From Micromonospora sp. NBC_00389 (GTDB lineage: Bacteria; Actinomycetota; Actinomycetes; Mycobacteriales; Micromonosporaceae), in contig NZ_CP107947.1 of the NCBI RefSeq assembly GCF_036059255.1, forward strand, positions 6,510,001 to 6,574,000: 64,000 nt of DNA, read 5' to 3'. The notes under the pieces are model-generated. The model was not told the DNA's origin, ran no database searches, and saw only the letters and a program-made list of their open reading frames with translations. Positions 54,778 to 63,620 of this stretch are shown here, in pieces (within the stretch, counting starts at the first letter, position 1; every line of letters begins with the position of its first letter). The translations under genes were made by a program, and so were the position numbers.

Positions 54778-55066
54778 GCATGAACGTCCGCTCGTAGCGC
54801 ACGACACAACCCGACTCGTCGCGAATCCGATCAGCCACGACGAACTCCGGGTCATCGCCGAACCGTGCGCGGTAACGCTCGTAGGCCGCCAGACTCTCGA
54901 AGCTGAACAACGCCTCGGCCTTGTCGCTCGCGCCCTCGGCCGGCAGGAAGTAGCCGTGGTGCACACCACCGTGCTTGCCCACCAACCGCATCCACTCCCG
55001 GGCGAAGCGTTCAAATGCTTCGATCTGTGCGGGATTGATGGTGTAGTGCACCACGCAGGTGATCAC
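54755..55066 (-). CDS. NIPSNAP-family protein
   Basis: 103 aa from GTG 55066. VVHYTINPAQIEAFERFAR, GVHHGYFLPAEGASDKAEAL and AYERYRARFGDDPEFVVADR follow the NIPSNAP ferredoxin-like (dimeric alpha/beta barrel) pattern, as in antibiotic-monooxygenase-like proteins. No catalytic motif. Its 3' end is duplicated at 52990-53040. It is encoded 66 nt downstream of the carboxypeptidase gene. Confidence 0.88.
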   Translation of the reverse strand: MITCVVHYTINPAQIEAFERFAREWMRLVGKHGGVHHGYFLPAEGASDKAEALFSFESLAAYERYRARFGDDPEFVVADRIRDESGCVVRYERTFMRPLLPSD

Positions 55067-55131
55067 GCATTCACCATACGCGCGCGGTGGCCGAGCGCAG
55101 AGCGCGCTCGGCCACCACGACTGACGTCAGG

Positions 55132-57720
55132 TCAGCGCTGACCCCCCAGGTACATCGCGTTGAACAGCAGCCGGTACGTACCGTGCGACTGAGCCCGGTG
55201 CTGCGGCTTGAAGCCGATCATCACGACCTGCCCGTCGCCCACCTTCGCCGTCACCACGGCCGCCTTGCCACCGATGACGTCCTCACCGAGGAGGAAGCCG
55301 CTCTTCAGCAGGTTGGTCTTCGGCCAGGTGGCCGCCACCGTGACACCCTGCGCGCCGTCCTCGACCTCGAACGCCGGCCCGTCGGCGACGAACGCCGACG
55401 CGGTCGATCCGAACCCGGCGGCGACCGGGTCACTGGCGTCGACGTTGAGGTTCAGCACCGAGCCCGGAATGTTGTAGCTGGTGTCCGGCACCCCCTCGGT
55501 GACGTCCTTGACCGGCACGTCGAACGCCTTGATCGGCAACTCGGCCGCCTTGTTGAGGGTGACCACCGTGCCGCCCGCCTCGACGAACGCCTTCAGGTTG
55601 GCCACGCCGGCGTCGGTCATCCCGCCGGTGTACTCCGGCGGCAGCGAGCCCGCCGCCCGGCCGTTGCGCATCGAGTTGTACGTGGCGTCGGGCAGCACGA
55701 TCGTATCGAACTTCGCCCGCAGATCGCCGGCCCGGACCGACGCGTTCGTCAGCTTCTGGTAGCCGAAGCCGAACTGGTCCAGGGCCAGCCGGGTCCAGCC
55801 CTCGTCGTAGTTGTTGAAGCCGTCGTACAGTCCGATCCGAGGCGCGACGAGCTCCCGCACCTGAGCCGGCTTCGCATCCACCGCGGCGATGCTGAGCCCG
55901 TACCGGGTGGCGAGCGCCGTCACCCGAGCCTCGGTGCCCGGACCGGGCGTCACCAGGAACGTGCCAGCCGGCAGCTTGCCACTGCGAGTGGTCACCTCAG
56001 CGCTGCTGAGGAAGACCTTGTCCCCCGCCGCCAGCAGGGAGTTCACGGCGGCGGAACTGTCGTTGACCCGAGGGTCGAGGGCGTACGCGTACTTCGGCGC
56101 GCCGGCCACCACACCCGCCGGCACCTTCGGCGAGTCGACCCGGACAGTGCTGGCCTGCACCGCCTGGCCGAGCTTGTCGACGGCGACGCCCATCTGGAAC
56201 GACAGGGTGTAGCCGGTGATGTCGTACGGCGGCTCCAGCGGGCCACCCGGGTAGAGCCGCCGGTCCGGATAGACCTGCGGGTTCAGCAGGTCCAACACGG
56301 CTGCCCGGTACGGCTGGGCCTCCCGCACCAGGTAGCTCCCGGCCGGGTAGGTGCGCTTGCCGACGGTGAAGGAGTTCACCGCACGCTCGACCTGGATGTT
56401 GTTCCAGCGCAGCTTGTCCACCAGCTTGGTGGCGGTCGGGAAGTCCGCCTGATCCGCGGGGATCACGTAGGTGGTGCCGGCACCGTTGCGGGCACCGTCC
56501 CGGGCCATCTGTGCCACGCCGTAGAGCAGGCCCTCGCGGTCGTCGCTGGCCACCCGCAGCATCGCCCAGGAGGCCGTCTTGATGTAGTCGCAGCTCTGCG
56601 ACAGATGCCACTCGCCGCCCTTCCAGGGGCTGGGGTAGAAGACCGACGGCTCGCTCGTCGAGGTGCCGTCCGCGAAGGTCTTCGGGAAGGTCGCCGGGTC
56701 GTACACCCTGGGGGTCGCCGAGGCGTGCGCGGTCTCGGTCAGGATGCCGATCTGGTTGTGGTAGTACGGCGCGGTCCGCGCGCCGCCGTTCCACCAGATG
56801 TCGTACGACTGGCGGGCCAGCGCGCCGACCTTGCCCTCACGATCCAGCCGCTGCCCCATCGCGTCACCGACGAGGTTGACGCCCCGGACCACCTGGGGGT
56901 TGATGTTCGGGTTCAGCGGGTCCTCGTACGGCGGGATGCTGATCCGGGCGGGGAAGACCGCGGTCTGATGCACGTTGTGCATGACCTGCGGAATCCACTC
57001 GTGGAACAGTTGACGCCCGACGTTCTGCGTCTCCTGCAGGTTGAACATGTACCAGTCCCGGTTGTTGTCGTGTCCGGCGTACTTCTGGTACAGCTCGGGA
57101 TAGCCGGCATCCTGGTAGGGCCCACCCAGGTTCTTCTTGTACCACTCGGCGACCTTCGTGCCGCCGTCCGGGTTCACGTTCGGCACCAACAGGGTGATGA
57201 CGTTGTCCCGGATCGCTCGCGCCTCGGGCGTCTCGCTGGTCACCAGGTCAAACGCGAACTGCGGGGCGGTCTGGTGGCCGGCCACCTCGGTGGAGTGGAT
57301 GCCGAAGTCGACCCAGGCGATGGCCTTGCCGTTCTTCGCCAGGTCACGCGCCTGAGACTCGGACAGCGAGTCGCCCTGAGAGAGCCGCACCGAGGTTTCC
57401 CGGTAGCGCTTGAGGTTCGCGTCCTTGAGATTCTTCTCGGAGGAGACGATCGCCATCAACTGCGGCCGTCCCTCGCTGGTCTTGCCGATCTCGACCAGCT
57501 TCATCCGGTCGCTGGCCTTGTCGATTGCCCGGTAGTACTCGGCGATCTGCTCGTAGGTGGCGAGCTTGTAGTCGGCACACGGCGCCCAGCCGATCACCGA
57601 CTCCGGCTTCGGTACGCGGTTCGAGGCGGTAGCGGTGGTCGCCGACGTCAACACCGGCGTACCGACCAGAGCCAGCGCGCAAGCAACCGACACCGTTGTC
57701 CGAGACAGTCTTCGTTTCAC
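55132..57720 (-). CDS. Secreted M14 zinc carboxypeptidase, large
   Basis: 862 aa. Signal peptide SVACALALVGTPVLTSATTA. The M14 domain (residues 50-400) has zinc ligands His142 and Glu145 (FGIHSTEVAG) and a third His in VMHNVHQTAVF (248 or 251), substrate-binding Asn-Arg (HDNNRDW) and PNVNPDGGT; TETAHAS near 335 may give the catalytic Glu. The C-terminal 450 residues are an additional region, with a class-I-amidotransferase-like segment (LKAFVEAGGTVVTLNKAAEL), typical of the large M14 family seen in actinobacteria and Bacteroidetes. It should cleave peptides or peptidoglycan side chains outside the cell. ATG 57720, 264 bp downstream of the amidase terminator. Confidence 0.9.
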   Translation of the reverse strand: MKRRLSRTTVSVACALALVGTPVLTSATTATASNRVPKPESVIGWAPCADYKLATYEQIAEYYRAIDKASDRMKLVEIGKTSEGRPQLMAIVSSEKNLKDANLKRYRETSVRLSQGDSLSESQARDLAKNGKAIAWVDFGIHSTEVAGHQTAPQFAFDLVTSETPEARAIRDNVITLLVPNVNPDGGTKVAEWYKKNLGGPYQDAGYPELYQKYAGHDNNRDWYMFNLQETQNVGRQLFHEWIPQVMHNVHQTAVFPARISIPPYEDPLNPNINPQVVRGVNLVGDAMGQRLDREGKVGALARQSYDIWWNGGARTAPYYHNQIGILTETAHASATPRVYDPATFPKTFADGTSTSEPSVFYPSPWKGGEWHLSQSCDYIKTASWAMLRVASDDREGLLYGVAQMARDGARNGAGTTYVIPADQADFPTATKLVDKLRWNNIQVERAVNSFTVGKRTYPAGSYLVREAQPYRAAVLDLLNPQVYPDRRLYPGGPLEPPYDITGYTLSFQMGVAVDKLGQAVQASTVRVDSPKVPAGVVAGAPKYAYALDPRVNDSSAAVNSLLAAGDKVFLSSAEVTTRSGKLPAGTFLVTPGPGTEARVTALATRYGLSIAAVDAKPAQVRELVAPRIGLYDGFNNYDEGWTRLALDQFGFGYQKLTNASVRAGDLRAKFDTIVLPDATYNSMRNGRAAGSLPPEYTGGMTDAGVANLKAFVEAGGTVVTLNKAAELPIKAFDVPVKDVTEGVPDTSYNIPGSVLNLNVDASDPVAAGFGSTASAFVADGPAFEVEDGAQGVTVAATWPKTNLLKSGFLLGEDVIGGKAAVVTAKVGDGQVVMIGFKPQHRAQSHGTYRLLFNAMYLGGQR

Positions 57721-57950
57721 CTGATACCCCTTCGCAGTACGTACACGACGGAAAAGGGTCCGGTAGGGGCGGCCGCGCCAATCGGATAGCTTGATTCAAC
57801 AGGTTTCGATCGAGGTCCGGAATGCTCAGGATGGCAGTTGAGGAAATCTTGAGACTCACCACTGTGCCGGATCGGACCAGGACCAATTTGTTTAGGCACG
57901 ACAATTCCACCAAGGACGTATTGGACAGTCCTTGGCGTTGGCGTGGCCAC

Positions 57951-57979
57951 AAAGGGCGGGCATCGAATGCCCGCCCTTT
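57951..57979 (-). terminator. Terminator of the amidase operon
   Basis: AAAGGGCGGGCAT and ATGCCCGCCCTTT are perfect 13-bp arms around a 3-nt centre, ending 6 nt after the amidase stop. The A/T-flanked stem supplies the TTT for minus-strand termination. Confidence 0.85.
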
Positions 57980-57984
57980 GCACG

Positions 57985-59622
57985 TCACTGGCTGAGCTCG
58001 GCGACCTCCTCGGCCGTCAGGCGGAGCGCCTCGGCGGGAGCTGCGCCCCGCGCTGCGGCGGTGGGCGGGTCGGTCGGCCGCCGCAGATGCCAGTCCGTCA
58101 CCGCCTGGTAGGCGGCCACCACGGACAACAGCCGGTCCTCGGCGTACGGGAGGCCACCCAGGATGGTGCCGACCGGTAGCCCCGCGGTGGTGAGCCCGAT
58201 CGGGAAGGCGATCTCCGGCAGGCCCAGGATGTCGAAGGGCACCGGGTCGGTCTGCACCACCACGTCGCAGCCGTCGAAGAGGTCGTTGAGCACCCGGTCC
58301 ATCAGCAGCAGCTTGGCCCGCTGACCGGTGATGAACTCGTTGCCACCCATCAGCGCTCCTTGCAGCCAACTGGTCACCGACACACCGAAGCCGCGCAGGT
58401 CGGTGCGCAGGTACGGCATGAACGGCTCGGCTCGCTCGGGCAACCGGATGTTGTTGAAGGTGCTGCCGGTCAGCTGGCTCCACTCGGCGGGCAACTGCAC
58501 GTCCACCAGGGTGACGCCCGGGATCGCGGCGAGCTGCGCCAGGTACGCCGTACGGGCCAGCGCACTGGGCGAGGTGCCGTTGGCGAAGCCCGGCAGCACG
58601 CCGATCCGGGTTTTCCAGCGCAGCTTGACGCGGCGTCCCTGATAGACCGGGCTCGCCGCGTCGATCAGTTTGGGTACGTGGGGCAGGCCCTGGCTGCGCG
58701 GGTCCATGGGGTCCTCGCCTGCCATCGCGGTCAGCATGATCGCGGCGTCCTTGGCGTCGCGCGCCAACGGGCCCGGATGGTCGCGGCTGTACGTGAGCGG
58801 AATGATGCCGGCCGCCGAGACCCGACCCATGGTCGGCTTGAGGCCGGTGAGGTTCTGCGCGTTGGACGGGGCGGTGATCGAGCCGCCGGTCTGCGTGCCG
58901 ATGCCCGAGGTGGCCATCCGGCCGGCAACCGCGGTGGCGGTGCCGGTGGAAGACCCGCCCGGGTCGACGCCGCGGTCGGTCGGCGTCCAGGCGTTCACCG
59001 TGGTGATCACACCGGCCGGCGTGGTGGCACGGGTGGTCGCCAGCGGGCCCATCTGAGTCTTGCCGAGCACGATCGCGCCGCTTGCCTTCAGCCGGGCCAC
59101 CGCAGTCGCGTCGTACGGAGGCACGAAGTCCTTGAACAGGAACGAGTTCGCGGTGGTGGGGACCCCTTCCGTGTAGTAGTTGTCCTTGATGGCCAGTGGG
59201 ATGCCGTGCAGCGCACCGTGTCGGGGCCTGCGTCCGGCATCTCTCGCGGCCGCAATGGCCGCCTCGGCGAGCACCCGGTTGAACGCCTGGTAGCTACCGT
59301 CGTACCGGGAGATGCGATCCAGGTACGCCTCGACCAGGTGCTCGGGGGTGAGTTTGCCGGCGCGGATGAGCCAGGCTGCCTCGGCGATGGTGAGCTCGGA
59401 CGGATCGGCGAGCGCTTCCGGCCGGGGCTTGGTGTAGGCGTTCGGCTGGTCCAGCGGCCGTCCCCCCGCTCCCGGCTTGGCGTTGGCGGACAGGCCGCTG
59501 CTCGCCAGCGCGACCGAGGGCAGTCCAACGTTGACGCCCACGGCTGAGACGGTGGCCAGAGCGGCGGCGCGGGCCAGAAACGCGCGGCGGTCGACCGTAC
59601 GGTCGAGCGGTTCGGACGTCAT
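57985..59622 (-). CDS. Exported amidase-signature enzyme
   Basis: 545 aa from ATG 59622, which overlaps the stop of the upstream small gene (ATGA). A Tat-like signal DRRAFLARAAALATVSAVG precedes AEAAWLIRAGKLTPEHLVEA. Ser-cisSer-Lys triad: Lys146 (IPLAIKDN), Ser224 (DPGGSSTG) and Ser248 (TQTGGSITAPSNAQNLTGLK). The C-terminal CDVVVQTDPVPFD and GLPEIAFPIGLTTAGLPVGT are normal. It hydrolyses an amide, with substrate unknown; exported members often act on aryl amides or peptides. A 77-bp piece of the gene is duplicated at 54623-54699. Confidence 0.9.
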   Translation of the reverse strand: MTSEPLDRTVDRRAFLARAAALATVSAVGVNVGLPSVALASSGLSANAKPGAGGRPLDQPNAYTKPRPEALADPSELTIAEAAWLIRAGKLTPEHLVEAYLDRISRYDGSYQAFNRVLAEAAIAAARDAGRRPRHGALHGIPLAIKDNYYTEGVPTTANSFLFKDFVPPYDATAVARLKASGAIVLGKTQMGPLATTRATTPAGVITTVNAWTPTDRGVDPGGSSTGTATAVAGRMATSGIGTQTGGSITAPSNAQNLTGLKPTMGRVSAAGIIPLTYSRDHPGPLARDAKDAAIMLTAMAGEDPMDPRSQGLPHVPKLIDAASPVYQGRRVKLRWKTRIGVLPGFANGTSPSALARTAYLAQLAAIPGVTLVDVQLPAEWSQLTGSTFNNIRLPERAEPFMPYLRTDLRGFGVSVTSWLQGALMGGNEFITGQRAKLLLMDRVLNDLFDGCDVVVQTDPVPFDILGLPEIAFPIGLTTAGLPVGTILGGLPYAEDRLLSVVAAYQAVTDWHLRRPTDPPTAAARGAAPAEALRLTAEEVAELSQ

Positions 59623-59921
59623 GCCGACCGCCATTCAGTGCTGTTGGAGGGGTAGAGGACCGGCACGTGCTGCTGCGACAGCGCCTTCGCGGTGTCGGGA
59701 TCGGTGCCATCGGGAGCGGGCAACTGGTATGCGGCGAGCGTCGCCACGGTGCCCCGCATGAAGGAGCGCAGCGAGGCGAGCACGGAGTCCCGGCCGGGCG
59801 AGCCGGTCTCCGGGTCGGGGCTGGTCCCCGGCGGAAGTTGGTCGAGGTCGATGCCGAGGGCAGCGAGCCGGGCACGGATCAGAACGTTCAGCTCAGCATC
59901 CGTGGGCGGAGTAGGTGCCAT
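59619..59921 (-). CDS. Small protein coupled to the amidase
   Basis: 100 aa from ATG 59921 (GGGAGC upstream); the longer reading to 60050 is rejected. Helical N-terminus (PTDAELNVLIRARLAALGID), Pro/Gly-rich middle, helix SVLASLRSFMRGTVATLAAY, and end ALSQQHVPVLYPSNSTEW. No signal peptide. Overlap with the Tat-exported amidase suggests a subunit or chaperone, perhaps carried out with it, as for other signal-less partners of Tat substrates. No named family is recognised. Confidence 0.75.
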   Translation of the reverse strand: MAPTPPTDAELNVLIRARLAALGIDLDQLPPGTSPDPETGSPGRDSVLASLRSFMRGTVATLAAYQLPAPDGTDPDTAKALSQQHVPVLYPSNSTEWRSA

Positions 59922-60127
59922 GATGCTCCCAAGTCGTGCGACAGGGGGTGTCGCGGGTCCCGGTCGAAGTGACCTTGACCGTAGGCCGGTAGCAACTCGC
60001 GGCGGCCGGGCGCGCGTAGAAGTTGAGCAATATTTGAGTTTGCCGATCATGTGGCACCCGACGTCGGGTGGACTGGGGCGGGCGCCCGTCAGAAACGGGT
60101 CGGCAGGGCGACCCTGCGCCGGTCACA

Positions 60128-63100
60128 ATGAGCGCCGTGCAGAGATCAACGCAGCGCCTGCTCGACGAACTGGACGTCCTGCCGTACCGGGAGCGGATGG
60201 CCACGCTCGCGCGCCGGGCCGTCGATCTCAGCACCACCGGCGAGCTGCCGGGAGTGCTGACGGACCTGCGTGGTGGCACGACGTACCACCGGTTCCTCGC
60301 GGTCACCGCCGGCCAGGTCGTCGGCGACGGCGCGGCGGTGCGGGTGGCGCTGGACGACCCGCACCGCCCGATCCGGTCGGTCGCGGTGAAGGCCGGCCTG
60401 CGCGCCGGTTGGCTCTCCGGTGCCGAGCTGCTCACCCTCGTGCTCGACGCGTCGGCTGATCTGCGCCGCCTGGTCTACCGGTCGCTGCGCAACCTACGCC
60501 GCTCGGAGGTCGCGGACGCGCTGGTCGACGCCGTGTGGGATCGCTTCGGCGCGGTGGAGGCGGTCGCTCTGCTGCCGGCCTGCGGTCCGGACACCGTCCG
60601 CCGGCTGCTCCCAGCGGTCGAGCACGCGGTGGAAGGTTGGGTTCCACTGGCCCGTCGCCATGCCAACGTGCTGCTCGACCATGCCGAGGCGGTGCTGCCC
60701 GACCTGGACCCGAAGGAGCTTTCGCGGTGGTGGTCGGCGCACTCCAGGGGCGTCCTGATGGCTGGCCGGGGCCGACCGGATCGCGCGCTGACGCTACTCG
60801 AACGCCACGCCCCGGCCGACTGTCTCCCCGGCGACCTGACAGATTACGGTGCGCTCGCCGCCGCGGCTCCGAGCCGGGTCCTGGCGCTGCTGACCGCTCC
60901 CTCCCGGGCGGGCTGGGTGGCCTACCAGTGGCTGCCTCCGGCGCTGCTGCGTCGGTTCGTGGGGCTGCCGCACGCGGAGTTGGTCGAGCTGGGCCGGCGG
61001 GTACGCGGCCACAACAACTCGCTGGACCGGCTGTTGGGAGCAGTGCCCCCGTCGCGTCGAGGCGCCCTCTACGACGCGGTGCTCGCGGACCTGGAGACCG
61101 CCGACGAGATCCCGGACGTGGCGTTGCTGGAGGTGCTGCCACGCGCCTGGCGGGAGCGGGAGGCCCGCCGGGTGCTCGCCCTGGACCGGGTTCGCCACGA
61201 CGAGGCGGCGGTACGGTCGTGGAGCGCGTTCCTGCCCTGGCCGGAGGCGTCCGCAGCGCTCACCCCGGCCCTGCGCGCCGCCGACGCCCAGGACCGTGCG
61301 GTGGCATACGAACTGCTCCTCGACGCCGCGCGGCGTAGCCGAGACCCGGCCGTGGTGGCCGAGGCGGTGGCCCGGTTGAGTCGGTTGCGCAACGAGCAGG
61401 ACCCCGTCCGCGCCGCAGCCCTGACGGCCCTGGCAAGCCTCGCCCGGTTGCTGCGCGCGGACTCCGTCGAGGCGCTGACCCAGATCACGGTCGACGCGAC
61501 GACCACCCGGGACGCGTCAACGCGCACCCTCGCCGCACTCGGCAGCCTCTCCACCGGGGTGCTGGGTCAGCACATCGACGAACCGGCCCTGCTGCGGTGG
61601 GCGCTGGACACCCTCGACCGACTCTTCGGCGGCCACCGGCTACCGACGCTGGGCCGGTTCGACGAGACGCTGCGCCACGGCCAGGAGGAGATGGTTTTCG
61701 CCCAGTTGCGAGGGTGGATCGAGGCGGGCTCGGCGCGGGGGCAGTTCAGCGCGCTGTTCGCGGTGACCCGGGCCCTGGGACGGCGGGCCTGGCGGCTGCC
61801 CGAGCTTCAGGAGTTGCTGAGCAGGGCGGGCGACCCGGGCAGCGTCGCCGTGGTGGTCCGGGAAGCCGTCGAGCTGTGGCTGGCTGACCCGAGGACCCGG
61901 GCGCAGCGCGTGGCGCACGTCCTGGACCGCGACGCCTCCACCATCACGTTCCCGACGGTGTGGCGGACGGTCAGCGCTCGGCGTACCGATCTGCTCGACC
62001 GGGTGCTGCTCGGCCCGCCGCCCACCGGGGCGTTTCTCACCGCCGGCACCCGCTGGATTCCGGGCCCACCCGTGCATCCCGAGCGGTGGCTGCCCCGGCA
62101 ACAGGAGGCGTTCGTGCGGTTGCAGGCCCGGCTCGCCGCCGACGCCGGCACGCCACTGCACGGCCGGGCCGCCGCCATCCGGGCCGCCGCGCCGGTCCCC
62201 GACGCCGGGCGCGAGCTGGTGCTTCGGTACGTCGAGTCGCCGAACATCACCCTGGCCGAGGCGGCCCTCGGGGCGCTGCCGTGGACCGACCGACCGGACG
62301 AGGCGCTGCCGGTGCTGATGTCGCACGCCGACGACGAGCAGGCCCGCGTCGCCCTCTACGCCGCCGGCCGCGCAGTCCGGTTCACCCGGCCGGCCGCGCT
62401 ACTGACGCCGCTGTCCGGCGTGGCCCTTGGCCGAGGCAAGGTGACCAGCCGCAAGGAGTCCCTCCGACTGCTCGGTCGCTACGGACCGCCAGCGGCGATG
62501 CCAGTGCTGCTGGCGGCGTGGCAGCAGCCCGACCAGCACCGCGACGTCCGGGCGGCAGTCGTCGCCGCCGCCCGGCAACGGCTGCACGCGCCGCAGAGCT
62601 GGACCATCCTCGAAGAGGCGGTCGTCGGTAGCCGCGAGGAGTCCCTGACCGTTCTGACGACCCCGCCTGATCGTGTCGCCCGACCGGACCGCCCCCGGTA
62701 CGCCGCCCTCATCGTGCGGGCCTGCGCGAACCCGGGCCGCGAGGTCACCCGGGCCGCCTGGCCCCGACTCGCGCACTGGATGTCGTGGGCGCCAGACGTC
62801 ACGGACCTGATCACGGCGGCGCTCACCGACCTGGGCGAGCACCACGCCTGGCCGTCGCTGCACCCGATGGTGGGCGCGTTGCTCGACCACCCGGACCGAC
62901 CCGAACGGGGAGCGCTCGCCACGGCCCTGCGCGCCCTGGTCCAGATCGACGAGGCCGACCTGAACGCCGGTGGCCCCGCCGCCGACCGCCCGGCCCGACG
63001 GCGGATCAGCGCCATCCTGGACCAGGCAGGGACCTGGGCACGGTCGGTGGGCTCGCAGATCGACCGCGCCCAGGCCCGAGCGGCGGCCCGCGACCTGGGT

Positions 63101-63496
63101 CGACACCCGGCGTACGTAGCCAAGGCAGCTGAACTGTTGACCGCGCTGCAACTGGGCGGCACGACACCCCACCAGCTCACTGCCGACGTGGTGGAGATCG
63201 CCGAACTGGTCAGCGGGCGGCCGGCGCTCGCCGCCCGGCTGGCCGACGGCCTCGGCCAGCAGACAGAGCGGCGGTGGTCCGGGACAACCATCGACTCGGA
63301 CCTGCTGTTCGACACCACCCGCAACCTCACCGCGCGAGGCGAGGCGACCACAGGCCTGTTCGCGGTGGCACTGGTCCGCGAGGGCAGGTCACTCGGCTGG
63401 CCGGAGCCGTGGCGGGACCTGCTCCGTTCGCTACGGGAGCACCCGATCGCCGACGTCCGCGATGGCGCCTTCGACATCTCGATGGAGGCAGTCTGA
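60128..63496 (+). CDS. Giant helical-repeat (HEAT/ARM-like) protein of unknown function
   Basis: 1122 aa from ATG 60128. Entirely helical, Leu/Ala/Arg-rich, no signal peptide or membrane segment. Repeats of about 30-40 residues recur throughout (for example LVDAVWDRFGAVEAVALLPA, VVAEAVARLSRLRNEQDPVR, LVLRYVESPNITLAEAALGA, LLAAWQQPDQHRDVRAAVVA). Such solenoids act as scaffolds. Single-gene unit; the neighbours are the amidase operon (divergent) and a transposase fragment. Similar large uncharacterised proteins occur in actinomycetes. No catalytic signature was found. Confidence 0.85.
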   Translation: MSAVQRSTQRLLDELDVLPYRERMATLARRAVDLSTTGELPGVLTDLRGGTTYHRFLAVTAGQVVGDGAAVRVALDDPHRPIRSVAVKAGLRAGWLSGAELLTLVLDASADLRRLVYRSLRNLRRSEVADALVDAVWDRFGAVEAVALLPACGPDTVRRLLPAVEHAVEGWVPLARRHANVLLDHAEAVLPDLDPKELSRWWSAHSRGVLMAGRGRPDRALTLLERHAPADCLPGDLTDYGALAAAAPSRVLALLTAPSRAGWVAYQWLPPALLRRFVGLPHAELVELGRRVRGHNNSLDRLLGAVPPSRRGALYDAVLADLETADEIPDVALLEVLPRAWREREARRVLALDRVRHDEAAVRSWSAFLPWPEASAALTPALRAADAQDRAVAYELLLDAARRSRDPAVVAEAVARLSRLRNEQDPVRAAALTALASLARLLRADSVEALTQITVDATTTRDASTRTLAALGSLSTGVLGQHIDEPALLRWALDTLDRLFGGHRLPTLGRFDETLRHGQEEMVFAQLRGWIEAGSARGQFSALFAVTRALGRRAWRLPELQELLSRAGDPGSVAVVVREAVELWLADPRTRAQRVAHVLDRDASTITFPTVWRTVSARRTDLLDRVLLGPPPTGAFLTAGTRWIPGPPVHPERWLPRQQEAFVRLQARLAADAGTPLHGRAAAIRAAAPVPDAGRELVLRYVESPNITLAEAALGALPWTDRPDEALPVLMSHADDEQARVALYAAGRAVRFTRPAALLTPLSGVALGRGKVTSRKESLRLLGRYGPPAAMPVLLAAWQQPDQHRDVRAAVVAAARQRLHAPQSWTILEEAVVGSREESLTVLTTPPDRVARPDRPRYAALIVRACANPGREVTRAAWPRLAHWMSWAPDVTDLITAALTDLGEHHAWPSLHPMVGALLDHPDRPERGALATALRALVQIDEADLNAGGPAADRPARRRISAILDQAGTWARSVGSQIDRAQARAAARDLGRHPAYVAKAAELLTALQLGGTTPHQLTADVVEIAELVSGRPALAARLADGLGQQTERRWSGTTIDSDLLFDTTRNLTARGEATTGLFAVALVREGRSLGWPEPWRDLLRSLREHPIADVRDGAFDISMEAV

Positions 63497-63620
63497 CCGT
63501 ACCCGCCCGCCTGCCCTGCCTCGTCGTCACGCCGCCGTGGCGAACTTCGCCAGCCGTTGCTGATCCCATCGTCAGGTCTCAGCAATCCGTGCGTTTCCGC
63601 AGGGAAGGTCCGTAACGGTG

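Noticed and set aside
55087..57789. 900-codon open frame antisense to the M14 carboxypeptidase
   Set aside because: Same antisense artefact; no domain, and the minus strand encodes a full signal peptide and zinc motifs.
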